Positions 36,177 to 47,646 of a stretch of DNA of 64,000 bases are shown here, piece after piece. Within the stretch, counting starts at the first letter, position 1, and every line of letters begins with the position of its first letter. The notes beneath the pieces were generated by a model. That model did not search any database. It saw only the letters and a program-made list of their open reading frames with translations, and was not told where the DNA came from. This DNA is from Cryptomeria japonica. Lineage: Eukaryota; Streptophyta; Pinopsida; Cupressales; Cupressaceae. Where the stretch lies: NCBI RefSeq assembly GCF_030272615.1, contig NC_081411.1:40287140-40351139 (forward strand), in the 5' to 3' direction. The translations under genes and the position numbers were made by a program.

Positions 36177-37334
36177 ATGGAAAATCTGATGAAGCAACTT
36201 GAAGGAGCTCTTACTGACTATGATGCAGAGAAGTTGAAAAATATCAAATTAGAAGATGATTTAAAAGCAACTCAGGACATTATTCAGGCACTTCAAGAAA
36301 ATCTTACTATTACAAGAAATAAGAGAAGAGAACTTTGTGAAAAATTGCAAAATGAGAATGATGAAAAGGAATCACTAAATGATATGATAAGCAAATTGAA
36401 ACAAGAGATCATGACAACAAAAATTGAAATGCAAGATATGACTATGAGATTTTGCAAAGAGATTGAGGATAGAAAGAAGAGTGAAGAAGAATTGATTAGG
36501 AGACTAAGTGATGCAGCAAATGAGAACACAAGAATTAGCTATGAAAATGACATTTTGAAAATAGATTTGATGCATACTCAAAATGACTCAAATAAACTAA
36601 TGAGACAAAAAGAAATATTGGAAAGGGAATTGGAAACTACAAATCAACACAAAGAAAAATTCAAGAAAAGCTCAGAAGAACTTGGTACCTTATTGAAGAA
36701 TCAAAAACCCAAAGGTGACACTTCTGGAATTGGATTTGAAGTTGGAGAAAGCTCCGGTACTACAAATACCCAGGATCATAGCAAATCGGTAAGACCTTCT
36801 AATACTTAGAAATTCAATGGAAAATGCTTTAACTGCAATAAATATGGTCATAGGGAAAATGAATGTAGATCTAGGAATTATCAAAATATCAATCCTCCCA
36901 CCGGTCAATGCTCCAAATGCAACAAAATTGGTCATAACTCTGAAAATTGGAGAATGAATGTAAGATGTTATGTTTGTGGAAGATTTGGTCATTTATCAAA
37001 TCAATGCAGAACACAAACTAGCATAGGTTATGGGAAAGCTATTCAGAAAAATAATGTAACTTGTTATGCATGTAACAAGATTGGTCATATTGCTAAATTT
37101 TGTAGAAGTAAAGGTACACCGATAGACAACAAAAGTACTAGTTTGAAAGGTAAAGAAAAGGTTGAAGAGGTTAAGCAAGAATTCTCAAAGAAATGGATTA
37201 GAAAAGGTGATCTAAATATTAGGGATACTCCTCCACCAGTAGAACCAACAAATGTTCCACCGACAGGACAATATGATGCTCCACCAGCAGGACAGAGCAA
37301 TGCTCCACCGGCAGGATGTTCTTCATCTAATTAA
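36177..37334 (+). pseudogene. Element K ORF1: coiled-coil, zinc-knuckle gag-like protein
   Basis: 385 codons from ATG 36177 (MENLMKQLEGALTDYD) to TAA 37332-37334, with a single internal TAG at 36807-36809. Residues about 1-190 are strongly charged heptad-like coiled coil (LEDDLKATQDIIQALQENL). After the stop come four CCHC knuckles: CFNCNKYGHRENEC, CSKCNKIGHNSENW (last Cys lost), CYVCGRFGHLSNQC and CYACNKIGHIAKFC. A Pro-rich tail with (P)PAGQ repeats follows. The UBN2 capsid seen in the neighbouring Copia GAGs is not visible. Likely role: RNA binding and particle formation, by position and knuckles. Confidence 0.75.
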
Positions 37335-37916
37335 AGAAAATTATCTTGAGGGTTTGGAAATCTAATGACACATGTGCTATTATTCCCTTGGTTAGAGAAA
37401 AGAAGTTGAAAAATCACTTATTACCGACAAATAAAGTTAAGATAATACATTACAGGCAAGCAAATAATGTGGTAGGTAGTAGAAAAGACTTTATAAAATA
37501 AGGTTTTGGCTCCATTTCACTTCACTGAGCATTCAAACTTTCAGAGAGCGTGAAGATTTCCGAGCTAAGGCATTTCGAGCAAAGAGGCAAAGCACTTCAG
37601 CAATCAATCCATCCAAAGGCAGAAAAAGGTATTTATTATCATGGCATCCTCCTCTGCACTTGAATTCATAGCAAACCCTACAGTAATCAAGGTTATAAAA
37701 TGCCCTAGGCTCGTGTTTGAGCTATTTCTTGAGGTAGCTAAGAAAGATGACAATACAGGTGCTTTTTCCCAATTTCCAAAAGGTGTTGTTTATGCAGAAG
37801 ACCCTAGAATATATATTCATTGCAACATAGAGGAGTTAGGTGATGAAGAAATTAAAAACATGTATAAGACTGTTATATGTGACAATCCTGGAAATGTGAT
37901 GCAGAGGGTTCAGGGG

Positions 37917-39508
37917 TCAAATTGATCTAAGCCAATGTGTTTGTTTCAATGCTTCCAACTTCTTGAATTCACCTAGTGTTTCAAAGGCTTCTTAATGGAT
38001 AAAGAAAGGCTTTTCTCACTCCAACACCCTACAATGGTTCCAAATGGTTTCAAACACCTATTCACACCTATTTCAACAATAATCAATAGGTTACAAAGTT
38101 CCAGCCCACCAATAAACACCCAAACCCTTCTAAGCCTCAATTAGGCTACTAGCCCTTACTAGGCCACCCGAGACTGAAAAAATTAGTTTTCTCTAGATTT
38201 TCCCAAATAACTCACCAAACAAATTATATTTTCAAACACCCATTTTGGAGTATTACAACATATATCAAAATCAGATAGGGTTGTTTTGGACCATGCCTCT
38301 GCTGTCCTAAGACTGAGACTATTTTTCCTATGCAAGAACCCCACTTTTACAAAGCAAGTATATGAAGTACTTATCTTCAAACCCTAAAACTTTCAACAGT
38401 AGTTTTTTATGACTCCAAACCAAGGAAAATCCAATTTTTTTGGTTCTACGATCTTGTTTTATGTGCAAACCCCAAACCCCTCACCATCTTGCTCCAAAAT
38501 CAAGGGCCTTTTTGTTTAGGCACTTCCCTTCACTTCCAGACCTCAACCAAAGGTCATATAGCATGTATACAACCTTATATTTGACTATTTTTCATAAAAA
38601 GTATGCCTCCTTTGGGTAGATCTTCTGCTGCTACAAGTTAGTCACCACTTTCCCCTTCTCAACCTGCACCTTCCAATGGTGTACACCCAATTTTTGTTAA
38701 CTTTCCTGCATGGAACTTGTTAGTTTCATATGGTACATGTTAGGTAGAGCCTCATCTATGAGAAACAGGACCTTACATCCATAGAAGGGCTCCAAATTGC
38801 ATTTTGGGCCTTCAATGCCAATGACACAACCCAGAAATTTAACTATAGTCAGCAATAAATGGAAAAATCTGATCAAAATCCTCTACAAAAGCATTCAAAA
38901 ACACTTATTACAATTCTCAATGATTTCCCAAGGCTTATACCATGAAAGATCAACCACTTTCAAGCAACAAAACACAAGAAATTGCAAGAAAATGAAGGTT
39001 TTTTCCACTTTTTCTGTTAAATCCGTACAACATCCGTACTGTAGCATCCAACCACACCAAAATGGAATTAAAATATTTTATAATACCTTCCCCCAACTCC
39101 CCAAACCGAAATCAATCAGTTATTTATCATTATAGACTTGTTTAAACTCTAAAATCCATTTTCCCACCTAAAAACAACTAACCATTAGAATTCAAAAATT
39201 TGAATTTCTAACTTACAATTTATTGAATAATTTAAAGTCTAACCTATCAAACTTAATGTTTTATTACTCCTAGGATCCAAACAAACTTATCTAACCATCC
39301 AAATCCTATTTAGGCACTATTGGCCTCCCTTACATAATTTTGGTCCTAAAGCCCTTATTAAGACCTTCAAGACATTTAACTTTAAAATCATATTGATCAT
39401 TACAAATTGACATTATTGGCTTCAAAACACTCCAATTCACTTGTCTTGATTCATAACTCTTCATGGTCTTGATAGCTTGCTTGGGTGCACCTGCACCAAA
39501 ATGTAAAA
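37917..39508. other. Foreign insertion inside element K ORF2
   Basis: The ORF2 reading (NVMQRVQ) breaks here and resumes at PKYKVVETLRF. The right end GCACCAAAATGTAAAA resembles the PBS/LTR junction of the Ty3-type element (TTCACCAAAATGTAAAG). Boundaries are approximate, no clear target duplication was found, and no gene is supported inside. Confidence 0.5.
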
Positions 39509-42481
39509 CCTAAATATAAAGTTGTTGAAACCCTACGATTCACTGAAATCCTCTGCATTCCTGAATTTCCCAAGGAAGTGATTAGGATAGTTTTAAGCAG
39601 GATACATGGTTCATTCTTTTGGCTTGATTCAGTGCACAAAATTACAAAGGAAGCTGTGAAAGCAGTAACAGGGTTACCTTCCATCGGTAACAGACCTGAC
39701 AAGACTAAGAAGGTCTCCAATGACCTAGTAACGAAGTTAACTGGTGCAACATCAGACAGAAGGTCTCTGAGGGTTAATGATGTGACCGATACAAATGTTA
39801 GATTTGTTAGCATGATTTTAGGGTACAAAGCAACTCATGCAAACAGACTTAACTCAGTCTCCAGTTTATGCATTAAGAGTGCTCATGATATGGTAAAAGA
39901 AAATATGAAAATTGATGTATGCGAATGGTTAAAAGATGAGTTGATTGATAACTTAGCCAAAATCAAGAAGGATAAGAAAGGAACTTTTAGATTTGGAAAT
40001 CTGTTAGTATGTCTGATGCTACACATAACCAAATAGGTTCCCGGTATAGGCAACAAATATTTTGGATTTGACATACTGGTAGGAAAACAATTATCAGACT
40101 TATTCAACAACATGGGTGAAAACAAGGAAAAGAATATCAATGAGTATTTTTAAGCATTAAAGGTTAGAATGAACAAAAGAATCAAACTATCATAGGAAAT
40201 TGTCAACAAATACAAGGATGATATATGTTTTGTAATCAAAAAGGATGCGATCTGGATGGAAGCAGTCATCCCAAGGATAATTTGGGTAATAGAGATGGGT
40301 TATGAGACCGATGATCATATCATTGAAACTTATGCTAAAGCACTTCTGGAAGCACCCAGGGAACCAAAGGAAGAAGTAGTTGGTAGTGCTGAGACCATAG
40401 AAAATCAAATTCAATCTAAGAAGAGAGTGAAAAAGGTCGAGGCATTTGTGAGAAAAGGATCCAGACAAGCAAAAGCCATAAAGGAAGATGTATTAAAGAA
40501 AACTGGCATAACTGAAGATGAGTTGGCAGCCCAACAACCTGAAGCTCATCTATCACTGGTAGGTACTCTCTCAGAAGGAGATATGCCAGCAACTTTCAAA
40601 AGAGTTGTTAGGAAAAGAGACCCCTCATCGAAAACCACTCCTTCACCTAGAAGGAGAAGGCAGAAGCAACAAGCTATGAGATCTCCGGTCAGAAAGGTCA
40701 CACCTAAAAAGAAGTTGACACCCAAAAAGAAGAAAAAGACAAACACAGACTTGGTCCCTCTTGACATACTACTGAATGAGATCACAGAGGAAGGTAAACT
40801 AAAGAGCATAGGGAAAATTTATGACACCCTATCGGATGATGAGAAAGGGAAAGTTGAGGAGAGTGTAATATTATGCATGGACATGTATAAAAAGTTTTTG
40901 ATGCAAGTCTTAAATGAAATTCCTGATGAACTATACAAAATACTTGAGGCCAGAAGGCAAGGAATAATTGAATTGGATAAGAAAATTAAAATAGAAAAAC
41001 TACTTGCAGTATACCCGGTTAACTAACCTAAAGAAATTGATGATCTGATAGCTCAGGCCAACCAGACAGTTTTTTCCACTACACACCAACAAATTTCACT
41101 AATGGCAGGTCGAGTTACAGAGGTTTCAGAGGAAACAAAAAATGGTTGGGATATATTCTTGGTTGAAAAAGAAAAACAAGAAGAATATAAGAATCCCAAG
41201 CCCATTCTGGTATATCAGAAGGACAAAGGGAAAGGTAAAGTTGGTGGACCACCAAGTATCAAGATTAGAGACAACTTACCCCCACCTCCTTTAAATACTC
41301 CACCAGTAAAAACAACAACTACTGAAGATCAACCGACAGTTGAGAGTACAGAGGATAATAATCCTAAATCTGAAGTCCTATATACTATGAATGTTGATAC
41401 TCAGAAGATCAACATAGTGGTAGATAAGGATACACCAGATAAATCAAGTATAGCCAAAGAGCCTTCGGTAACAGGGAACACAGAGAAACTGGTAGCAGAT
41501 ACAGAGAAAAAGATGGAATTTGGAACACAAACAGAGGAACCAACAGAGCTAAAGGCTCCAGAACAGATGCCATCAGTAAGAAATGAAGTAGGAAAACCAG
41601 TGCTTAAAGAAATGCAGACACAAATAGACCTACCAGAGGTCAATACAAGCATGGTCACTTCCACCAATACTTAGTTTGTTGGGTCACCATCAAAGTCAAC
41701 AAATGTGACTGAGGTATTACTTTAATCTATCAAGAAAATAACTGATTATAGCTCACAAGCTTACAAAGCGATAGATGATTCAATCCCATTTTTGAAATCA
41801 ATAGCTCCTAATTGTAATATAAACAATAAAGATTCTTTAGGCCAATTGGATACACTTTGTGAATATATTTCTAGAAATTTTGAGCAAACAAAGGTAGAAT
41901 CTATAAAGGAAATTGTAGAAAAAGAGAAACAAAAATTCTTTGAGGAAGGAATAAAGAAGTGTAACAGGGAGTTTGACACACTTCTACCGGAACTGTGTAA
42001 TTTGTTAAAAAAGTACAAAAACCTGTATAAAGATACATGTAAAACAAAATTTTTGACTGTAGATGTAGACAAGAAAATAAGCAAGGCACATGATGAGATA
42101 AACAAACTTGCAGACAATTTTGTCAACTCACCTGATTCATTATCAGTTTTTGAAGAAAAGATAGCAAATTTTGAGGAAGAATTGCTCAAATTGGAAAGAG
42201 AGAAAGAGAAAATAATAAACAAGGAAAAACTTTTGAGATCTAAACTAAGTCCAAGATTGGACTATTTAGCATCTCTGTGGAAGGAAATTTCATAGGCACT
42301 AACACAAGGAAGCAAAACACCGGTAGAGCACTTGCAGTATCTCACCGGTACAGTAAATAGAACTGAGACAACAATAAAAGATAGTAAGAAAATTATGGAT
42401 GGTATAAACTTAATTTTGGGAGATCTTCTTCAGATAATAACTACCCAACTACAAACTCTACTAACCTTTGTCATTGATGCC

Positions 42482-42490
42482 AAAGGGGGA
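42482..42490 (+). other. Element K extra polypurine tract within the end of ORF2
   Basis: CCAAAGGGGGAG overlaps the last codons of ORF2, about 150 bp upstream of the PPT that abuts the LTR. It may be a duplicated or second PPT. Confidence 0.5.
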
Positions 42491-42625
42491 GTAGTAGGAT
42501 GAGAAAATTCAAAACACAGGGATCATATGCTCAGGGGGAGTTCTCACATTTTTTTTGGTAACATTTTTGGTCTACACATTTTTGGATATCTTTTTGAAAT
42601 TTCTCATGAGTGTTGCCATCAATGC

Positions 42626-42638
42626 AAAAGGGGGAGAT
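42626..42638 (+). other. Element K polypurine tract
   Basis: AAAAGGGGGAGAT immediately precedes the 3' LTR start TGTTGGCA. Confidence 0.85.
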
Positions 42639-43481
42639 TGTTGGCATATGGACACTCCAATGAAACATTGTGTGTGATTGAAGGTTTTGTCATTGATGAA
42701 AACCTTGCAATCCTATAGCACCAGCAAGACATTATACCAGAAAAGCATTACACAAGCAACCTTGCAATCCTATGGCACCGGCAAGACATTCTAACGGCAA
42801 AGCATTATTCAAGAAAGATAGTGCACCGGCATCAACAAGATCACTCTACACTGGCACTGGCACCGGCATAGAGGCCGATAGGATTTTTGATATGTAATAT
42901 TTTGTTTATTATTGTAAGCCGACTTGGCAAATTGTAAAATGACTCTTGTATATAAAAGAGATCATTGTAGTCATTTGTAGGATATGAATAGGAATCATAA
43001 AGAAAATTATAGGGTAGGCCTAATGTGCAAATTATAGGTCAAGGGTATATGTAAAGAATAGAGTAAGAACTGGTACTGAATCTGGCATTGAAGATACTAT
43101 TGTAAAGCAGTACAGATAATTGGATTTGCATAATCCTCATTGTAAGTTAGTATGACTTCTTATTGAGCAGTGTGCTCTAGGCAGTTGGCCTTCTTGCATG
43201 TGTAGGGCCCTATTGTAAGTAATATTCTCTTATTGGCCAGTAAGTGAATATTGTGGGTCACAAATCCCACTGAGGTTTTTCCCACATCGGGTTTCCTCGT
43301 TAAAAATCTTGTGTTATGGTGTTCTTTTCATGTGGATGTTTTTGATTCTGTTTATTACCTTAATTCTTGCATACTAGTATACTATTACTTTATGTTCTGC
43401 ATGTTCTGTTTTAAGAAAATCTCATTACCGGTCAGATGTTGACTCACCCCCCCCCTCTTAGTATCTATGGGAACCCTAACA
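42639..43481 (+). repeat. Element K 3' LTR
   Basis: 843 bp and collinear with the 5' LTR, including the tandem roughly 57-bp repeat and TATA (TATATAAAAG, about 42949-42958). It lacks a GAAGAAAAGATG-containing segment present at 35,468. Confidence 0.9.
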
Positions 43482-45021
43482 ATTCAAAAGTCTCCTTAGG
43501 CAAAGGTTTTGTGAAAATATCTACAAGTTGTTCTTTAGTATTCACATAAACCAGTTTTATCTCCTTTTCTTCAACTTTTTCCCTTAGAAAATTTAGTTTG
43601 ATAGAAACATGTTTAGTTTTAGAATGTAATACCGGATTCTTAGATATATCAATTGCTGCAGTGTTATCACAATATATAGTAATGGGTTCCTTTCATTTTA
43701 CCTTTACGTCTTTCAACATTTACTTAAGCCATAATACCTGTGTACTGTTAGTTGCTGCTGCAACATATTTTGATTCTGCTATTGATAAAGATGTACAACT
43801 TTGTTTCTTACTCAACCAAGAAACTAATCTCTTTCCAAGAAAGAATGCTCCTCCAGTGGTGCTCTTTCTATCATCCACATCTCCTGCCCAATTTGCATCT
43901 ATGTATGCACATAGGTCAAAATTTTCATCTTTAGGATACCATAATGTAAGATTTGATGTACGTTGTAAGTACCGAAAAATCCTTTTCACTGTTGATTCAT
44001 GATTTTCCCTAGGATTACTTTGAAATCTAGAAACAATACATACTGCATTCATAATATCAGGCCTGGTTTGTGTCAAATATAGTAAACCTCCTATCATAGA
44101 TTTGTATCTAGTTGGATTAACAAGTGTAGATTCATCCCTTTGAGATAATTTGTCATTTTTAGTCATAGGTGTGCTTACCGGTTTAGAGTTCTCCATCCCA
44201 AATTTCTTTAGCAATTCTTTCAAGTACTTGGATTGACTCAAAAATATACCTTTATCAGTCTGTGAAATCTGCAAACCTAAAAAGAATTTTATTTCTCCAA
44301 TCATAGACATTTCAAATTCTTGCTGCATTTTAATAGAAAATTCCTTACATTATCCATCTTCTCCTCCAAAGATTATATCATCAACAAATACTTCAATAAT
44401 CAAGATGTCATCATTAGTTATTTTGTAATATAAATTACTATCTGCATTTCCTTTAGTAAAACCAATCTTTAAAAGATACTTATCCAACCTTGCATACCAA
44501 GCTCTTGGGGCTTGTTTCAATCCATACAGAGCTTTTCTTAACCTGCAAACCATATCATTGTCATCTATCAAGAAAAATCCATTAGGTTGTTCAATATATA
44601 CTTCCTCTTCAAGATCTCCATTCAAAAATGCACATTTAATATCCATTTGATAAACTTTGTAGTCCTTGTGAGCTGCAAAAGCCAAGAATAATCTAACTGC
44701 CTCAATTCTAGCTACCAATGCAAAGGTTTCATTGTAATCAACTCCTTCTTTTTGAGAATATCCCTTACACACTAGTCTTGCTTTATTTCTAACAACCTTA
44801 CCATCTTCATTAAGTTTGTTTCTAAATACCCATTTGGTTCTAATTACATTTTTATCTTTAAGCCGAGGAACTAATGTCCAAGTATTATTTTTCTCAATTT
44901 GTCCTAATTCTTCTTCCATAGCTTTAATCCAAAATTTATCTTCACATGCCTCATTGATAGATGATGGTTTAATTTGAGAAATAAGACGTACCTCTTCATT
45001 TTCCAATCTTCCTCTTGTCAT
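43482..45021 (-). pseudogene. Array H unit 1: reverse transcriptase and RNase H
   Basis: RT (45021-44350) has [44 protein letters not shown] and FVDDIIFGGEDG, then a TAA at 44350-44352. The frame continues from 44328 with LGLQISQ, YIDANWAGDVDDRKST (RNase H, Asp to Asn in TDADW style), SIAESKY, TAA 43720-43722, and CDNTAAI, HSKTKH, DIFTKPLPKETFE, where element K interrupts. Both RT Asp motifs remain. Confidence 0.88.
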
Positions 45022-46584
45022 AACTCCTTTAAATTTGTTTCCAATTATCTAATCTTCAGAATGATTTAATCTTACATACTGAGGTGTCTTAGTTTGCTAT
45101 TGTTCTTCAATTACCGTGGAATCTTCTGATGACACTGGGGTAACTATATCTTCATTCTGTATCGGTGGATTCAGTGTAGGTTCATTTGTCACAATTTCTA
45201 TTGCCGGTTCAGAGTCTATATACCTTGAAGTTCCTCTGAATTGTTCATCAATCTTTACATTTGTACTTTCAACAATTTTTTGCATTCTCTTATTAAAACA
45301 TCTATATGCCTTTCTCTTAGATGAATAACCAAGAAATATTCCTTCATCACTTCTAGGATCAAATTTGCCAATATACTCATCTCTTCTACTATAACATTTA
45401 ATTCCAAAAATTCTGAAATACTTAAGAGTGGGAGTATTACCAAACCATAGTTCATGAGGGGTCTTACCAGTTTCACCTTTGATGTGAACATTGTTGAATG
45501 TATAGACAACAGTGATAACTGCCTCTCTCCAATACACATGTGGTAGATTTGCTTCTAATAAAATACTTCTTGCTGCATCCAAGATAGTTTTGTTTTTCCT
45601 TTCAACAACTCCATTCTGCTGTGGTGTCCAAGGTGCTGATAACTATCTTCTGATTCCATTCACTTCATAGAATGTATTAAAGTTCTTAGATGTGAATTAT
45701 CCTCCTTGATCTGATCTTAAACATTTTATTTTCTTACCGGTTTCATTTTCAACCATTGCTTTGAACAGTTTGAACTTCCCAAGTGCTTCTGATTTTTCTC
45801 TGAGAAAAGTAACCCAACACATTCTAGAATAATCATCAATAATTAGCATGAAATATCTATCACCTTGTAAGCTTCTAGTTCTAGCTGGACCACATAAATC
45901 AGTGTGAATTAAATCAAGAGCATTATTGGATTTTTCTGGAATACTTTTGAAACTAGCTCTAACTTGTTTTCCAAATTGACATTCCTTACAAATTGTATTA
46001 TGAGGTTTCACAATTTTAGGTAGATCTCTAACTGCCTTATAAGTACTGATTTTTACCATGCAATCAAATTTTACATGACATAGTCTCTTATGCCATAACC
46101 AATTGTCATCTATATGTGCAATCAAGCATGTCTTTTCACTATTATTCAAATGAAAGATATTGCCTCTAGTCTGATTACCAATTGCAATTTCCAAACCAAT
46201 TCTATTCATGATTTTGCATTTTCCATTTTTAAATTGTAACTGAAATCCCTTCTCAACTAATTGACCAACACTTAAAAGATTATGCTTTAATCCTTCAACA
46301 TAGTAGACATTGTCAGTGTTATACTTACCATCAAGATATATTGATCCCTTAGATTTAATTGAATAGGCTTTGTCATCTCCAAATCTTACTAAACCTCCAT
46401 TGTATTCTTGAAAGTTTAAGAATTTACCTTTGTCTCCAGTAATGTGATGTGAGCATCCTGAGTCAATGATCCATTCATCCTTTGCTTCAACTTTAGCTGC
46501 TAGGGCTTGTTCTATCGGTTGAGCAGTAAGTGCCGGTTGACCTTCTGTTATAGCAACAAAAACCCATCCATTGTCTGTTGGATC
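45022..46584 (-). pseudogene. Array H unit 1: protease and integrase
   Basis: Same frame as RT. Protease WIIDSGCSHHITGD. Pre-integrase HKRLCHVKFD and CKECQFGKQVR. Integrase core LDLIHTDLCGP, IIDDYSRMCWVTFLREKS, RSDQGG followed by TAA (GGEF changed to GG-stop-F at about 45,695), another stop near 45,645, then TPQQNGVVERKNK and the C-terminal GKFDPRSDEGIFLGYSSK module. Confidence 0.88.
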
Positions 46585-47590
46585 CTAATCAGAATCATCA
46601 GTCACACCTTCATCAGCAATGTAACAAGATTTATCTTTGTTCTTCTTAAATCTATATCTCTGATATTCAGGATTAGGCTTGTATGTTCTTCTAGCTTCTT
46701 CTCTTAGTCTAGCATGTCTATCAAGGCATCTTGAAGCCATATGACCAATCTTATTGTAGTTAAAACATTTAAAGGGTGTTTTACCTTCATACTTACTTCC
46801 AATTGGACCATTTGGCATTTTTCTTGCAAATAGTGCTTCAAGTGCTTCAAGCTCTTCATTCTCCTTTCTAGATTCTTCAATTTCTCTTGCATAAAAGGCT
46901 CTCCAGTCTGATTTGTCAAATGATGGAGTAGATGATGTTGATGCTTTAAAGGTCAAATCAGTTTTTATAGTGGCAACAAGACCAAATTCCTCAGTTTCAA
47001 AGGCTGAAATTTTTCCAATCAATGTATCCCTAGTTACTAATGTATTAGGCATTGTTCTCAACTCATTTATAGCAGTAACCTTCATTTTATATGCCGGTGG
47101 TAAACCTCTTAAGATTTTTGAAACAATTTCATCCTCACTCAGAGTTCCTCCACAACATTTAATACCCAAAACAATTTCATTTACTCTTTCCATAAAAGTA
47201 GAAATCCTTTCATCTTCTTCCATTTTTCAGATGTTCATACCTAACTCAGAAGCTTTCAAGTTTTGCAATCTTGACTATGGAATCTCCTTCATTCAGTGTT
47301 TCCACATGATCCCAAATAGCTTTAGCAGTAGACCTATCTGATAATCCCATGATTTGTTGATCTGATAATGCACTCAAAAGTGCTTCTCTTGCTTTGCAAT
47401 CATTTTCTTCATCTTTAGCTAAGGTAGTTGGAGCAATCTGACCAGCTACACCAGTAGTATAACCATTCTTTGTAACTTCCCAAATGTCTTTACCAATGCA
47501 ATTAAGATGTGTCTCCATTCTGATCTTCCATATCCCATAGTTGGTTCCATCAAGTTTAGGACTATCCTTCCTGAAATAATTAGTAGACAT
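46585..47590 (-). pseudogene. Array H unit 1: GAG
   Basis: ATG 47590 (MSTNYFRKDSPKLDGTNYG). UBN2-type gag: WKIRMETHLNCIG, TAKAIWDHVETLN. A TGA near 47,246 plus an extra A (CTGAAAAATGG, about 47,220) break it; the rest is in the pol frame (47223-46585) with ILRGLPPAYKMKV. The knuckle CFNYNKIGHMASRC has its second Cys changed to Tyr. TAG 46585 follows DDSD. Confidence 0.9.
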
Positions 47591-47632
47591 TAGATCTCCT
47601 CAAGTTGTTAAACTTCTGCAAAAGAGGATTAA

Positions 47633-47644
47633 GCTCTGATACTA
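47633..47644 (-). other. Array H unit 1 primer-binding site
   Basis: Minus strand TAGTATCAGAGC next to the LTR end; one change from the initiator tRNA-Met complement. Confidence 0.8.
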
Positions 47645-47646
47645 AT

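Larger units (their letters stand above)
37641..42502 (+). pseudogene. Element K ORF2: long protein of unknown function, split by an insertion
   Basis: Starts at ATG 37641 (MASSSALEFIANPTVIKVIK), runs about 92 codons, is interrupted by foreign DNA (about 37917-39508), then continues in one frame to TGA 42500-42502, about 1,090 codons in all. In-frame stops: 40034, 40151, 40193, 41024, 41672, 41723 and 42293. Parts: a helical N-terminal domain (FFWLDSVHKITKEAVKAVTG, FVSMILGYKATHANRLNS, DAIWMEAVIPRIIWVIEMGY), a very basic linker (RRRRQKQQAM, KVTPKKKLTPKKKKK; NLS-like), a second helical part (LDILLNEITEEGKLKSIG), a Pro/Thr/Glu-rich linker and a C-terminal coiled coil (FEEELLKLEREKEKI). No D-S/T-G, YxDD, integrase or RNase H motif was found. 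It sits where pol would be. A distant plant-mobile-domain or env-like relationship is possible but unsupported. Confidence 0.65.
35236..43481 (+). mobile_element. Two-ORF non-autonomous LTR element (element K)
   Basis: TGTTGGCATATGG...GGGAACCCTAACA, flanked by attca (35231-35235, 43482-43486). LTRs of 870 and 843 bp, PBS complementary to initiator tRNA-Met, and PPT AAAAGGGGGAGAT. The internal region has a coiled-coil/zinc-knuckle ORF1 and a long ORF2 with no recognisable protease, integrase, RT or RNase H. The PBS, PPT and LTR-end C run match the Copia families around it, so it may use their machinery (inference). ORF2 is split by about 1.6 kb of foreign DNA. Confidence 0.88.

Noticed and set aside
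38797-39135. 112-residue plus-strand frame in the K insertion
   Set aside because: No motif; antisense and other frames are equally open in this AT-rich segment.
46913-47341. Plus-strand 142-residue frame (also 51629-52012 and the antisense 62008-62403)
   Set aside because: Exact antisense shadows of Copia GAG, present wherever GAG is.
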